Shown piece by piece: positions 51,726-61,047 of a DNA stretch of 64,000 nucleotides. The notes under the pieces are model-generated. The model did no database searches, was not told the DNA's origin, and was given only the letters and a program-made list of their open reading frames with translations. Origin of the DNA: Thermoplasmata archaeon (GTDB lineage: Archaea > Thermoplasmatota > Thermoplasmata > Lutacidiplasmatales > UBA184); NCBI GenBank assembly GCA_022750335.1, contig JAKIVX010000001.1:129350-193349 (forward strand). Reading direction: 5' to 3'. The position numbers were made by a program, and so were the translations under genes. Position 1 is the first letter of the stretch. Each line of letters starts with the position of its first letter.

Positions 51726-52322
51726 ATGACCCGCCGGTTCCGAGCGATCCGAGGTCCGGTCCGGTCCGGACGCCTGCTCCTGCGGTTCCCGCGACGCACA
51801 GATGCGGAGGAGATCGCCGCTGCGGTGAGCGACCGCAGGATCGCGCGGGCGACCCTCAATATCCCGTTCCCCTACCATCAGTCGGATGCCCTGCGTTTCA
51901 TCATCCGCAGCCGTCGGAGGCGGGAGCGTGGCGAGGGACTAAGTCTCCTCATGGTCGAGCGGTCTTCTGGCCAGATCGTCGGCGGAGTCAGTCTGTTCGC
52001 GTTCGACTGGGACCGGTCGAAAGCGGAGATCGGGTACTGGGTCACCCCGTCGGCCTGGGGTCAGGGCTTTGCCCCCGAAGCCGTGCATCTGCTCGCGCGC
52101 GTCGCATTCCGGGATTTGAAACTTCATCGCATCGCGGCGGGGACCTTTGAGTTCAACTCGGCCTCGGGCCGCGTCCTGCTAAAGACGGGGTTTGTTCGGG
52201 AAGGTTTGGCTCGACGGGATGTTCGCAAGGGGGGCCGCTGGCACAACACGGTGATGTACGGCCTCCTCCCATCCGACCTTCGCCGTCCGAAACCACCCCG
52301 GGCGCGACGCGTCGCGAAGTAA
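51726..52322 (+). CDS. GNAT acetyltransferase, RimJ/RimL type
   Basis: The ATG at 51726 gives 198 aa; the longer track ORF is an extension. SGRLLLRFPRRTDAEEIAAAVSD, GQIVGGVSLFAFDWDRSKAEIGYWVTPSAWGQGFAPEAVHLLARVAFRDLKLHRIAAGTFEFNSASGRVLLKTGFVREGLAR is the full RimJ/RimL-like domain, with GQGFA as the acetyl-CoA loop. Likely substrates are protein N-termini or small amines. The C-terminal tail is basic. Confidence 0.9.
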   Translation: MTRRFRAIRGPVRSGRLLLRFPRRTDAEEIAAAVSDRRIARATLNIPFPYHQSDALRFIIRSRRRRERGEGLSLLMVERSSGQIVGGVSLFAFDWDRSKAEIGYWVTPSAWGQGFAPEAVHLLARVAFRDLKLHRIAAGTFEFNSASGRVLLKTGFVREGLARRDVRKGGRWHNTVMYGLLPSDLRRPKPPRARRVAK

Positions 52323-52422
52323 CTCGGAGATCCGCTGGCCCCTCCTCGGGGCTCGGCGCCGAGACTCCGGGGGTTCCACGGGGAGACACGAGCGAGTCGT
52401 ATAACCGAATCCTTTTGAACCG

Positions 52423-53802
52423 GTGCGAGGTCCCGCGCGCGTGCTCGGAATCAGTGGAGTCAGGGTCCGGAACTCACGCGCGGACGCGATCGCGATGGTG
52501 CTCTCCTCGGCTGCGGTGGCCCTCTTCCTGTTCTCGGGAATCGCAGCCGCTCAACTTCCAGCCGGTCACCCCGGAGACGCGGGGGCCCGGGGGATAGGGG
52601 TCCCGCCTCCTCCCAGCACCACCAAGAACATCACCGTCGGGAAGAATCCGACGGCCGTCGCCTACGACCCGGCTACGGCCAAGATATTTGTTACGAACTA
52701 CGGTTCGAGCACCGTTTCGGTCATCAGCGGGACCACCGTCGTGAAAACCATATCGATCGGGAAGGATCCCGAGACGATCCTGTATGACGCGAAGAACACG
52801 CTGCTCTACGCGGTGAACACCGGTAGTGACAACGTCTCGGTCATTAACGGTTCGACCGACAAGCTCAAGGGCACCATCTCGGGGTTCGGCGCTTTCTACC
52901 CGATCTCGGTCTATGACCCGAGCAACGGCGCGGAGTACCTCTTCTCAGATTCCGGCCCCGGCGGGGCCTCGACGATGTACCGCTTGCCGACCGCGTCGCC
53001 CTATACGTTCACGACCATCAAGGTCGGGAATTACACCGATTATGCGACGTACGATCCGTCGACCACGGACGTGGTGGTATCGAACGAGCTCTCCTCCACC
53101 CTGTCCATCGTCAACAGTTCGACGAACGTGGTCAAGACCGTCGCGATCAAGACCGGCACCTATCCGGATGTATCCGTCTACAATCCGACCAACAAGGACC
53201 TCTACGTCGTGGACGAGGGGAATCTGGCTCTTCCGTACAAGGCCGGGAACGTCACGGTGCTCGGGTCCTCGAATACGATCGTGAAGACGGTGTCCGTCGG
53301 CGGTCACCCGATCTCGGTCGCGCTCAATCCGATCACTCACGACGTGTATGTCGTCAACATCACGCTATCGACCCACGGCTACTCCGTCAATTGCAGTGTC
53401 ACTCCCATCACCTCCGGCAATGCGGCGAAGAAGGCGATCAAGGTGGGAGACGGAGCGTACTACGCCACGTACGACCCTGCCAACCATGAGATGTATGTCA
53501 CCGAGTCCCGATCGAACCTCACCGCCATCATTTCGGGCACGACCTTGCTCACCACGCTCACCACGAAGGGCAATCCGGGGGGTATGGTTTACGACCCGGG
53601 GACGACCGACATGGTCCTCGTGCAGCAGACGGCGGCGACCGTTGCCGGTCAGTTGACGCTCGTCTCCTCTCCCACATCGGGGAACCCCGCCGTGGTCGGC
53701 ACCCAGGTAGTGGGGAAGGACCCGACCGGCTACGCGTATGACACCTCGAACATGGATGCGTACGTGTCCAACTACGACTCAAAGTCCGTTACGGAGTTTT
53801 GA
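52423..53802 (+). CDS. Secreted YVTN-type beta-propeller protein
   Basis: The 459-residue protein has an N-terminal signal or anchor helix (AIAMVLSSAAVALFLFSGIAAAQLP). Its propeller is built from repeats such as VGKNPTAVAYDPATAKIFVTNYGSSTVSVI, IGKDPETILYDAKNTLLYAVNTGSDNVSVI, VGGHPISVALNPITHDVYVVN and VGKDPTGYAYDTSNMDAYVSNYDSKSV, giving roughly seven blades. Several N-x-S/T sequons suggest glycosylation. A TATAAC box lies about 21 nt before the GTG at 52423; GTG at 52441 is an alternative. It has no C-terminal anchor. A surface-layer or adhesive role is possible. Confidence 0.85.
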   Translation: MRGPARVLGISGVRVRNSRADAIAMVLSSAAVALFLFSGIAAAQLPAGHPGDAGARGIGVPPPPSTTKNITVGKNPTAVAYDPATAKIFVTNYGSSTVSVISGTTVVKTISIGKDPETILYDAKNTLLYAVNTGSDNVSVINGSTDKLKGTISGFGAFYPISVYDPSNGAEYLFSDSGPGGASTMYRLPTASPYTFTTIKVGNYTDYATYDPSTTDVVVSNELSSTLSIVNSSTNVVKTVAIKTGTYPDVSVYNPTNKDLYVVDEGNLALPYKAGNVTVLGSSNTIVKTVSVGGHPISVALNPITHDVYVVNITLSTHGYSVNCSVTPITSGNAAKKAIKVGDGAYYATYDPANHEMYVTESRSNLTAIISGTTLLTTLTTKGNPGGMVYDPGTTDMVLVQQTAATVAGQLTLVSSPTSGNPAVVGTQVVGKDPTGYAYDTSNMDAYVSNYDSKSVTEF

Positions 53803-54004
53803 GGCTCATCCGAGGTTTCCGGACGAGTAACCAGTGAGCCGTTCGAACCGGCGCCCAGCGCCCGGGCGGGGTCCCCGCACTGCCCGACGCGACCGGCACC
53901 GCGCGAGTCGCGCGCGCCGGCGGTTCTCGGGAAATCCCCCAATCTGATACCCGGCTCGCTCGCCCGACACCTTTAGGAGGGGCTCGGACACGGTCTAGGG
54001 GAGT

Positions 54005-57000
54005 ATGCGGTGGGGAGCAGCCGGCCTTCGAGGGGGAAGGCGGGTTCGCACGTTCCGGCCCCTCCAGCTCGCGATCCTGGTCATCCCTCTGCTCCTTTCC
54101 GGCCTACCGCTCGGAATTCTCAGTTTGGCCAGCCCCTCCGTAGCGAGCCCCTCCTCCCGACTCGCGGTCGCGGGTGCGGCCCCCCTCGTCCTGCCGAATG
54201 AAACGCTCACCGTCCGGAACCAGACGATCGGCAATCTCTCAAATTTCTGGGGGGTGGGGGTGAACCCGGGCTACAACCTCACGAACGTATCGAATGAGAC
54301 GCAGGGCACTCCGATCGATTGGGTGGTCTGGCCGGCCGGAGATGTCGCCGACCAGTACAATATGGTCAACGGGACCCTCTGGACCAACGGGGTGTCTGCC
54401 CCGATATTGAACGACGAGGCGCAATTCGTGACCGCCTGCCGGGCGATCTCGTGCCACGCGATCTTCACCGTCCCGGGCGAGATCAATGACCCCTCCTTTG
54501 GGGCGTACGAGGTCTGGTACACCGAACAGGTCCTCAATTTCCACCCGGCCTATTGGGAGATCGGCAACGAGCCGTACAAGTGGGAACACTTCGGCCAGGC
54601 CTGGCCCCAGTGGAACAGTACATCCACCGGGCCTCCATCCAACGTGACCTATGCCGAGGTGGTCCACGCCTACATCGCGTCCATGAAGCTCGTCGATCCC
54701 ACCCTTCGCTTCATCGGCCTGCCCGGCACCGGCGCCGGCACCCACCCGGACGAGCCCTGGATCAACGCGACCGTCGAGATCAACGGCCCCAATCTTTCGG
54801 CGGTCGCCATTCACGACTACCCTGGCGAGAGCGGGCCCACCAACGCGACGCTGTTCGGATTTTACCAGACACTGACCAAAGCCCGAACCTACATGGTCAC
54901 GCGCATCGCCAACGACCAACGACAGCTGAGGACCTCCGAGGCGAACATTAGCTGCACGACCTGCCACATTCAATTCTTCGTCGACGAGTTCGGGGCGGGC
55001 ACGCGGGGGGGCACGTGGGAGCCGTTCATGCACACGTACGCCGAGGTCCCGTACATCACGGCCGAGCTCCTGATGATGAGCGAGTCGAACGTCAGCAACG
55101 CGGAGGTCTTCGAACTTCGATCGGGATACAATGGATCCCTGTTCGGACCCCTGGGACTCCCCTTCCCGCTCGACTCTCTCTACAGCCAGGTCCTCGGTCA
55201 CTACGACATCTTCCCTCTCAACACCTCTCTTGCGGGCACCACGGGGGGCATCTTCGCCGGGGTGTCGGAGTCGCCGAGCTCCAACTCCATGACCTTGCTC
55301 GCGGTCAACACCAACCTGACCCAATCCGTAGAGCTCGATGTCGCCGGGGGAGTGTTTCCGGGCGACGGGACGTATGCGGTCTGGCGGGAGGGCAACTCCA
55401 CGAGCGCCCCGAACGGGACCGTTTCCCAAACGTTCGGATATCAGTCGAGCGCGAGCTGGGTCGTTCCCCCCCTCGGGGTGATCCTCGTCTCGGCCTGTCG
55501 GTCGAATGCGTCCCTCGGGGCGGGCGGACTCTACCCGCTGACCTTCTGCGCCTCGGGGCTCCCCACCGGGAAACCATGGTCGGTGACCGTCGGGCCCACC
55601 ACCCTGGGGACGACCGGCGGGACGATCACGTTTCCCGAGCCGGACGGGAACTACTCGTACCAGGTCGGGGGGGTCCCCGGATGGTCGACCACTCCCCGGA
55701 GCGGATTCGTCATCGTGAACGGCACCCCCGCCGCCATCCAGGTCCCCTGGACGATCTACACGTATCCGGTTACCTTCAACGAATCCGGGCTGCCCGCCGG
55801 GACCAACTGGTCCGTCAACCTCAACGGCACGGTTCTCCGATCGGCCACGACCAACGTGACCGGTTTTGAACCGAACGGGACGTTCGCGTACGTCCTGGGC
55901 CTCGTGCCGGGCTTCCGGCCCCCTCGAGCCCAGGGGTCCGTCGTGGTGAGCGCGGCCCCGGTCTGGGTGGCCACCAACTGGACCCAGGTCCTCTACAATG
56001 TCACCTTTCACGAGAGCGGCCTCCTCGGGCACACGAATTGGTCGGTCGACCTCGCCGGCTCAACGCAGTACAACGCCTCGGGAGGGTCCATCCATTTCGT
56101 TGACCCGAACGGCACCTACCCCTACAGCGTCGGACCGGTCCCGGGATACACTCCCGACGCCAATTCCGGCGCGGTCGCCGTGCGGGGGTACCCGAAATTC
56201 ATCCCGCTCACGTGGGGGATGAACGCGAGCGTGTTCCCGATCTGGTTCAACGAGACGGGTCTCGCTCCGGGCACTTCCTGGAATGTCACCTTGAACGGAA
56301 CTCCCCAGAGCGGCCCCCGCCCGTCGTTCGAGTTCAATGAAACGAACGGAACCTATCCCTACGTCCTCGGTGGGGGCGCGGGATGGGCGCCGCCGAGTTA
56401 CCTCGGAAACGTCCCCGTCGCAGGAACCCCCGTGGTCGTCCCGATCAACTACACTCCGGTGACCTACAACGTGACTTTTGACGAGACCCATCTGCCCAAC
56501 TCCACTCTGGTTGGGGGCTGGTCCGTACTTTTGAACGGGACGCTCTACACGTCGTTCACGTCCACCCTCACGGTATTGGAAACGAACGGGACCTACGCCT
56601 TTGACGTCCAGGGACTGCCCGGCTTTACGCCGAGCCCGACAGAAGGTTGGGCGACGGTCGACGGCAATGGAACCTTGCGCACCGTGGATTGGTCCGTGTC
56701 CGTTTCCCCGGTCACGTTCGTCTGGTCGGGCCTATGGGCGTACGGCGGCGAGACCACCTGGACCGTATACGTTACGGGACAGCTGCCGCAGGTGAACTTC
56801 GAGGTTCACCGTACGTATGAGGAGAATCTTTCGAACGGGACCTACGCCTACAGCGCCACGACGTCCATCCCGTGGGTGGACCTCCTCCCTCCCGGCGGGA
56901 ACTTCACCGTCACCGGAACCCCGATCGTGATCCAGCTCAATTTCTCGATGGTGTTCGCGGTGACCTTTGAGGAAACGGGACTCCCTCCCTCCTCCAACTG

Positions 57001-58264
57001 GTCGGTCGAGCTGAACGGAACTCCCGTGATCGGAAACGGCACCGCGATCTCCTTCATCGAGCCCAACGGGACGTACAGCTTCTCCGTTTCCGGGGTCAAC
57101 GGCCTGCTGCCCTCCCCCGGACGGGGGTCGGTCCTCGTACAGGAAGCCAACGTCACGGTGATTCTCTCGTTCGGGAAACCGACGTGGCCCGTAACGTTCA
57201 CGGAGACGGGGCTTCCAACGGGCACCCAATGGTCGGTCGCTCTGGACGGCGACCTCCAGTCGTCGTTCGGCGCGACGATCTCGTTCCCGGAGGCCAACGG
57301 CACGCACCTGTTCGTGATCGAGCCCGTCCCCGGTTGGGTCCCGACACCCAAGAACGGGTCGGTCCCCGTGGCGGGGTACGGCGCCTCGGTTTCGGTGGTC
57401 TTTACCGCCTTCACGTTCGGGGTGACCTTCACCGAACTGAACCTCCCCGCCGGCACGAACTGGAGCGTAACGCTGGACGGCGCCCCGCAAACCAGCCCGA
57501 ACGCGACCCTCTCGTTCCAGGAACCCAACGGCAGCTACTCCTTCGTGGTCGGGACCCTCGCCGGCTGGACTGCGGCGCCGGCCGCCGGTACGATCATCGT
57601 GGACGGGTCCACCGTGTCGGTATCGATCAAATGGACGTTCGGGAGCTATCCGTTGACGTTCACCGAGACCGGTCTAGCGGCCGGCACGAACTGGTCCGTG
57701 GTCATCGAGGGAGGTACGCCGCAGGTCTCGAATTCAACCACGATCACCTGGCAGGAGTCGCCCGGCAACTACTCGTTCCAGTTCGGGGTCGTTCCCGGCT
57801 GGACGACGTCCAACTTCACGGGGGTCGTCACGGTCTCCCCCCATGGGAAGGATGCGGTGACCGTCCACTGGACCCTCAAGGCCTACTCGGTGACCGTCAC
57901 CGAAACCGGACTTCCGACGGGGGATTCTTGGTCGGCGACGCTGGACGGGCAAACCCTCAACGGAACGTCCGGTCCGCTCGAATTCCACGAGGTGAACGGG
58001 AGCTATTCCTTGACCGTGGGCGTCCCGAGCGGGTTCACTGCAAATCCCGCTTCGGAGACGCTGCAGGTTCGGGGAAACTCGCTGCAGATCGCCGTCACGG
58101 TCTCGGCCCACCGAACGTCGGGCCCCGCTCCCTTCTCCCTCTCGGACGAACAGCTGCTCGCGCTCCTGGCCGTTGCGGTCATCGTGCCGGTGTCGGTCCT
58201 ATTCTGGCTTCGGAGTCGAAAGGTACCGCCCCCGCCGGCGGTCCCCCCTCCAGTCTCGTCGTGA
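54005..58264 (+). CDS. Large surface protein: clan-A glycoside-hydrolase-like domain plus 11 beta repeats and membrane anchor
   Basis: The 1,419-residue protein has a signal helix (LQLAILVIPLLLSGLPLGILSLA). Residues 60-500 look like a TIM-barrel glycoside hydrolase of clan A with a beta-sandwich: YWEIGNEPYKWEHFG near 185 holds the acid/base Glu and IQFFVDEFGAG near 325 the nucleophile Glu. Residues 508-1370 contain 11 copies of a ~77-residue unit beginning TFTETGLPAGTNWSVTLNG. A C-terminal helix (LLALLAVAVIVPVSVLFWL) and basic tail anchor it. N-glycosylation sequons are numerous. It probably cleaves an extracellular glycan; the GH family number was not determined. Confidence 0.82.
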   Translation: MRWGAAGLRGGRRVRTFRPLQLAILVIPLLLSGLPLGILSLASPSVASPSSRLAVAGAAPLVLPNETLTVRNQTIGNLSNFWGVGVNPGYNLTNVSNETQGTPIDWVVWPAGDVADQYNMVNGTLWTNGVSAPILNDEAQFVTACRAISCHAIFTVPGEINDPSFGAYEVWYTEQVLNFHPAYWEIGNEPYKWEHFGQAWPQWNSTSTGPPSNVTYAEVVHAYIASMKLVDPTLRFIGLPGTGAGTHPDEPWINATVEINGPNLSAVAIHDYPGESGPTNATLFGFYQTLTKARTYMVTRIANDQRQLRTSEANISCTTCHIQFFVDEFGAGTRGGTWEPFMHTYAEVPYITAELLMMSESNVSNAEVFELRSGYNGSLFGPLGLPFPLDSLYSQVLGHYDIFPLNTSLAGTTGGIFAGVSESPSSNSMTLLAVNTNLTQSVELDVAGGVFPGDGTYAVWREGNSTSAPNGTVSQTFGYQSSASWVVPPLGVILVSACRSNASLGAGGLYPLTFCASGLPTGKPWSVTVGPTTLGTTGGTITFPEPDGNYSYQVGGVPGWSTTPRSGFVIVNGTPAAIQVPWTIYTYPVTFNESGLPAGTNWSVNLNGTVLRSATTNVTGFEPNGTFAYVLGLVPGFRPPRAQGSVVVSAAPVWVATNWTQVLYNVTFHESGLLGHTNWSVDLAGSTQYNASGGSIHFVDPNGTYPYSVGPVPGYTPDANSGAVAVRGYPKFIPLTWGMNASVFPIWFNETGLAPGTSWNVTLNGTPQSGPRPSFEFNETNGTYPYVLGGGAGWAPPSYLGNVPVAGTPVVVPINYTPVTYNVTFDETHLPNSTLVGGWSVLLNGTLYTSFTSTLTVLETNGTYAFDVQGLPGFTPSPTEGWATVDGNGTLRTVDWSVSVSPVTFVWSGLWAYGGETTWTVYVTGQLPQVNFEVHRTYEENLSNGTYAYSATTSIPWVDLLPPGGNFTVTGTPIVIQLNFSMVFAVTFEETGLPPSSNWSVELNGTPVIGNGTAISFIEPNGTYSFSVSGVNGLLPSPGRGSVLVQEANVTVILSFGKPTWPVTFTETGLPTGTQWSVALDGDLQSSFGATISFPEANGTHLFVIEPVPGWVPTPKNGSVPVAGYGASVSVVFTAFTFGVTFTELNLPAGTNWSVTLDGAPQTSPNATLSFQEPNGSYSFVVGTLAGWTAAPAAGTIIVDGSTVSVSIKWTFGSYPLTFTETGLAAGTNWSVVIEGGTPQVSNSTTITWQESPGNYSFQFGVVPGWTTSNFTGVVTVSPHGKDAVTVHWTLKAYSVTVTETGLPTGDSWSATLDGQTLNGTSGPLEFHEVNGSYSLTVGVPSGFTANPASETLQVRGNSLQIAVTVSAHRTSGPAPFSLSDEQLLALLAVAVIVPVSVLFWLRSRKVPPPPAVPPPVSS
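55529..58113 (+). repeat. Eleven tandem ~77-residue repeats within the surface protein
   Basis: Each unit has the order V-T-F-x-E-x-G-L-P-x-G-T-x-W-S-V-x-L-x-G, then F-x-E-x-N-G-T-Y-x-F-x-V-x-x-V-P-G-W, then G-x-V-x-V-x-G and a beta strand. Units 5 and 6 carry insertions in the first loop. The repeats have diverged at nucleotide level, so recent expansion is not evident. Confidence 0.85.
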
Positions 58265-58378
58265 ACCCCGGCCGGGCCTCCCGCACAGGGGCGTTCGTTT
58301 CGTAACCGGCCCCCGACCTGCGGGGCCGATCGGTCAAACTCCACACCCGCCCGGTGCACACCTCGGGTGACCTAATCG

Positions 58379-58384
58379 AATATG
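58379..58384 (+). promoter_or_regulatory. TATA-like box for the 89-residue membrane protein
   Basis: AATATG is centred 26 nt before the ATG at 58407. Confidence 0.45.
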
Positions 58385-58406
58385 GGGGAAGGTCGATGGG
58401 TCCTCC

Positions 58407-58676
58407 ATGTCGCATTCCCAGAACGGTCTCAAATCGGCCCATGGTTCGCCTCTGACGGATGTCGTTCGAGGTGCCCTGGTCCGGGTCGTCCTCTCGGTCC
58501 TCGTCCCGGTGGCCTGGATCAGTCTCACGCTGGTCTATGTGGCGTTCTTCGCCCCGAGATTCACGGTGTTCCAGGACGTCGTGCTCGTCATCATCTCCGT
58601 GCTGGCGCTCGTCGGCGCCCTCACGGTGATGTGGGTCTCTTTCGGGATGCGGATGTATCACGACTGGGTGGACTAG
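58407..58676 (+). CDS. Small two-helix membrane protein
   Basis: The 89-residue protein has two helices (VVLSVLVPVAWISLTLVYVAFFA and VVLVIISVLALVGALTVMWVSFG) joined by a short loop, and ends MRMYHDWVD. A TATA-like box 26 nt upstream supports the start as leaderless. Its last 56 bases overlap the convergent DUF2252 gene. No family was recognised. Confidence 0.65.
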   Translation: MSHSQNGLKSAHGSPLTDVVRGALVRVVLSVLVPVAWISLTLVYVAFFAPRFTVFQDVVLVIISVLALVGALTVMWVSFGMRMYHDWVD

Positions 58677-60204
58677 GCGCGAATCGGGAGGCCGCCGAGC
58701 GCGGTCGGCCCTTGCGGACCCGCCCCGTCGGGGGCTCGCCGCGGGCCTCCCATCGCCCGGATTCGATCGCGCGGACCAGCCGGGCGTGGTCGCGGACCAC
58801 CTGCGCGCCGTAGGACTCGGCGAACTCGGCCAGCGCCTCGTCCAGCACCCCCGAGCGACCACAGTATCCGGCGATGCGAGCGCCGTCGCCCGTTCGGGCG
58901 TGCGCGTGTCCTAGGACCTCGCCGCAGGCGCGTACGTAGCGAAGGAACTGCTTGGGCCGGAGCGCGTCGAGCGGCACGGCACCCTTGAGATTCCGCAACT
59001 GACGGACGTAGAAGGGGCGGCCCTCGATGCGGGTCCACCCCAGCAGGAGATCGGGCGAGCTTTGCAGCGCCATCTGCGCTGCCACGACCCGTTTCCCCTG
59101 ATGCCCCCGGAACTCCGAGGGAAGTCGTGGAAGGTAGGCGCTCGCCGCCGGGGTCAGCGCTTCCTTGACCTGCAGCAGGAGCGGGTCGGACTCTCCATTC
59201 CCGAACAGGAGGACGAGGTAGGCCCGCGCTCCCACGCTCCCGACGCCGACCACATGCTCGGCCACGTCCACCGGATGATACCGTTCGATGAGGTAGCGGC
59301 GGCCTCGCGGGAGCGTGCTGCGGTACGGGCGCAATCCCTCGATGACCTCCCGCGCGCGCTGCGCCGATATCCGGACCTGGATCGGTGGGAGTTCTCGAAG
59401 CCGCCACGATCCGTTCGGGGACCGCCGGGCCAACTGCGTAAGGAGGGTCTCGCTGGTCCGTTGGACCGCGTCCTCCGCCGCCCCCCGCAGAACGTCCCGA
59501 GTGCTGGGGTCGAGGCGCATTTGCGGGCTGGTCCGACCGGTGAAGAGGAACTGGTACCACAGGTCGAGGGCCCCGGCGGCCTCGAGGCGGCGGAGCTCGC
59601 CGCGGTACCCTTCCACACAACCCACGACCGCGGCGTGCCGGTCCCGCCGGGGCCACCCCAGGTCCCGGGCCGCCACGTTGACACTGGCGACCAGCCGCTT
59701 CAGGTCCCACTCCCACGGTCCGGCCTCGGACTCGTCGAAGTCGTTGAGGTCGAAGACGACATCCCGCTCGACGGTGCCGAACAGGCCGAAGTTGGCGAGG
59801 TGGGCGTCCCCGTCCATCAGAACCTCGATGCCGGAGACGGGTGTCCGCGCGAGGTCCCAGGCCATCACGGTGGCGCTCCCACGGTAGAATCCGAAAAGGG
59901 AGGCCGCCATTCGGGCATTCCGGATCGGGACGAGGTCCGATTGTCGGCCGGCATTGCTCTCCGCGATCAGGCGGAGGGGGTCGGGCCGGTCCTCCTCCGG
60001 TTTCCATCGCGCGTGCGCGGTGCGGGGAACCTGCAACCGGAGCGATTTTCCCGCGTTATGCCGAACCTTCACGTCATCGGGCGAGTTCGGTCGGGTGCGG
60101 GACGATCCTTTCGCCCGCCGACGAGCCTTCGAGGTCGGGGTGGAGGTCGAGCGGCGGCGCCGGACCCTCGCCGGCCAAGCCTTCCGCGCCGCCGTTCGCC
60201 TCAT
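58621..60204 (-). CDS. DUF2252 family protein
   Basis: The 527-residue protein has a basic N-terminus of ~40 residues, then the DUF2252 core: LVPIRNARMAASLFGFYRGSATVMAWDLARTPVSG, LMDGDAHLANFGLFGTVERDVVFDLNDFDESEAGPWEWDLKRLVASVNVAARDLG and VGVGSVGARAYLVLL. GDAHLANFG and NDFDE resemble the catalytic and metal loops of aminoglycoside-kinase-like folds, so a kinase-like activity is possible but unproved. A TATA-like box 28 nt upstream predicts a leaderless mRNA. The Ser/Arg-rich C-terminal tail runs into the convergent neighbour. Confidence 0.9.
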   Translation of the reverse strand: MRRTAARKAWPARVRRRRSTSTPTSKARRRAKGSSRTRPNSPDDVKVRHNAGKSLRLQVPRTAHARWKPEEDRPDPLRLIAESNAGRQSDLVPIRNARMAASLFGFYRGSATVMAWDLARTPVSGIEVLMDGDAHLANFGLFGTVERDVVFDLNDFDESEAGPWEWDLKRLVASVNVAARDLGWPRRDRHAAVVGCVEGYRGELRRLEAAGALDLWYQFLFTGRTSPQMRLDPSTRDVLRGAAEDAVQRTSETLLTQLARRSPNGSWRLRELPPIQVRISAQRAREVIEGLRPYRSTLPRGRRYLIERYHPVDVAEHVVGVGSVGARAYLVLLFGNGESDPLLLQVKEALTPAASAYLPRLPSEFRGHQGKRVVAAQMALQSSPDLLLGWTRIEGRPFYVRQLRNLKGAVPLDALRPKQFLRYVRACGEVLGHAHARTGDGARIAGYCGRSGVLDEALAEFAESYGAQVVRDHARLVRAIESGRWEARGEPPTGRVRKGRPRSAASRFAPSPPSRDTSASRKRPTSP

Positions 60205-60228
60205 GCGGTCCTGCTACGCGGTCGGAAG

Positions 60229-60235
60229 GATAAGG
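60229..60235 (-). promoter_or_regulatory. TATA-like box for the DUF2252 gene
   Basis: CCTTATC on the minus strand is centred 28 nt before the ATG at 60204. Confidence 0.45.
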
Positions 60236-60372
60236 CACCTCACCCGGTCCCAATCCAACTCCGAGGACCAGGGCGCGTGCCGTGGGCGGCGAGATGGGTC
60301 GCCCCCGTGATGCGCTCAGCCCATCGGGCCGACTTGGAGGTTCGAGTTTTCCGGAAAGTTGGAGGGTGGGCC

Positions 60373-60579
60373 CTACGGTTTGACCTCGTAGTCAAAATAG
60401 ATCCGGACCAACGCCCGGAATTCACTCACCTTGTCCCCCTCGATCGACCCTTCCAGCTCCGAGACGCGGAACCACTTGAGGCCCCGCAGCGTTTTCGAGG
60501 CGGTCGTCACCGCATTCTGGACGGCATTCGCAAAGCTCTCCGGGTCACTCCCGACTACTTCTGTAACACGTTGCACCAT
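60373..60579 (-). CDS. Dodecin family flavin-binding protein
   Basis: The ATG at 60579 gives the standard 68-residue dodecin; the track ORF adds 27 codons without family sequence. VQRVTEVVGSDPESFANAVQNAVTTASKTLRGLKWFRVSELEGSIEGDKVSEFRALVRIYFDYEV matches the beta-alpha-beta-beta fold, with the flavin-stacking Trp in KTLRGLKWF. Dodecins form 12-mers that store riboflavin or FMN. GAGGT before the ATG may be a Shine-Dalgarno. Confidence 0.92.
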   Translation of the reverse strand: MVQRVTEVVGSDPESFANAVQNAVTTASKTLRGLKWFRVSELEGSIEGDKVSEFRALVRIYFDYEVKP

Positions 60580-60727
60580 GGGTGGTACCTCGAGGACGCC
60601 ATCCCGCCCGCGGATATGAACGGTTCCCGAGGTCGACCCTCCGCTAGGGGGCCCTCCCATTTCTAGGAAGAGCGCCCTCGGCTGCCGACGGTACCGATGG
60701 GAAGGGCCCGGCGGCCCGGAGGTAGGT

Positions 60728-60898
60728 TCAGTCGGTCAGGACGTGGCCGTGGATCTCGACTTCCTCGGTGTCGACCGAAATACCCATCCGAGACAGAGAG
60801 CCGAGGGTGTGCGAGAGGGTCTCGGTCGCAGGACGGACGAGGACGAGGTCGAGATGGGGTATCGAGACGTGGTTTTCCCAGACGTGGACGCGCTTCAT
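60728..60898 (-). CDS. Possible 56-residue protein missed by the ORF track
   Basis: The ORF reads MKRVHVWENHVSIPHLDLVL, then a Thr/Ser/Leu helix-like stretch (ATETLSHTLGSLSRMG) and ISVDTEEVEIHGHVLTD. Codons end mostly in G or C as in genes here. GTATATCG lies just upstream but only 9 nt from the ATG, so the promoter is unclear. No family was recognised. Confidence 0.45.
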   Translation of the reverse strand: MKRVHVWENHVSIPHLDLVLVRPATETLSHTLGSLSRMGISVDTEEVEIHGHVLTD

Positions 60899-61047
60899 GG
60901 TCGATATACGTCGGCGAGGTCTCTTGAGCTTTGGGTGGGAGAGGTAGCCACACCGTGCCCCGACAAGGCACGGGCTCGCCCCGCCCCCGCGATGGAACCC
61001 TCGGGCGCGAGAATTATCGGTCCGGGTGCTCTAGGGTCGGCGAGATC

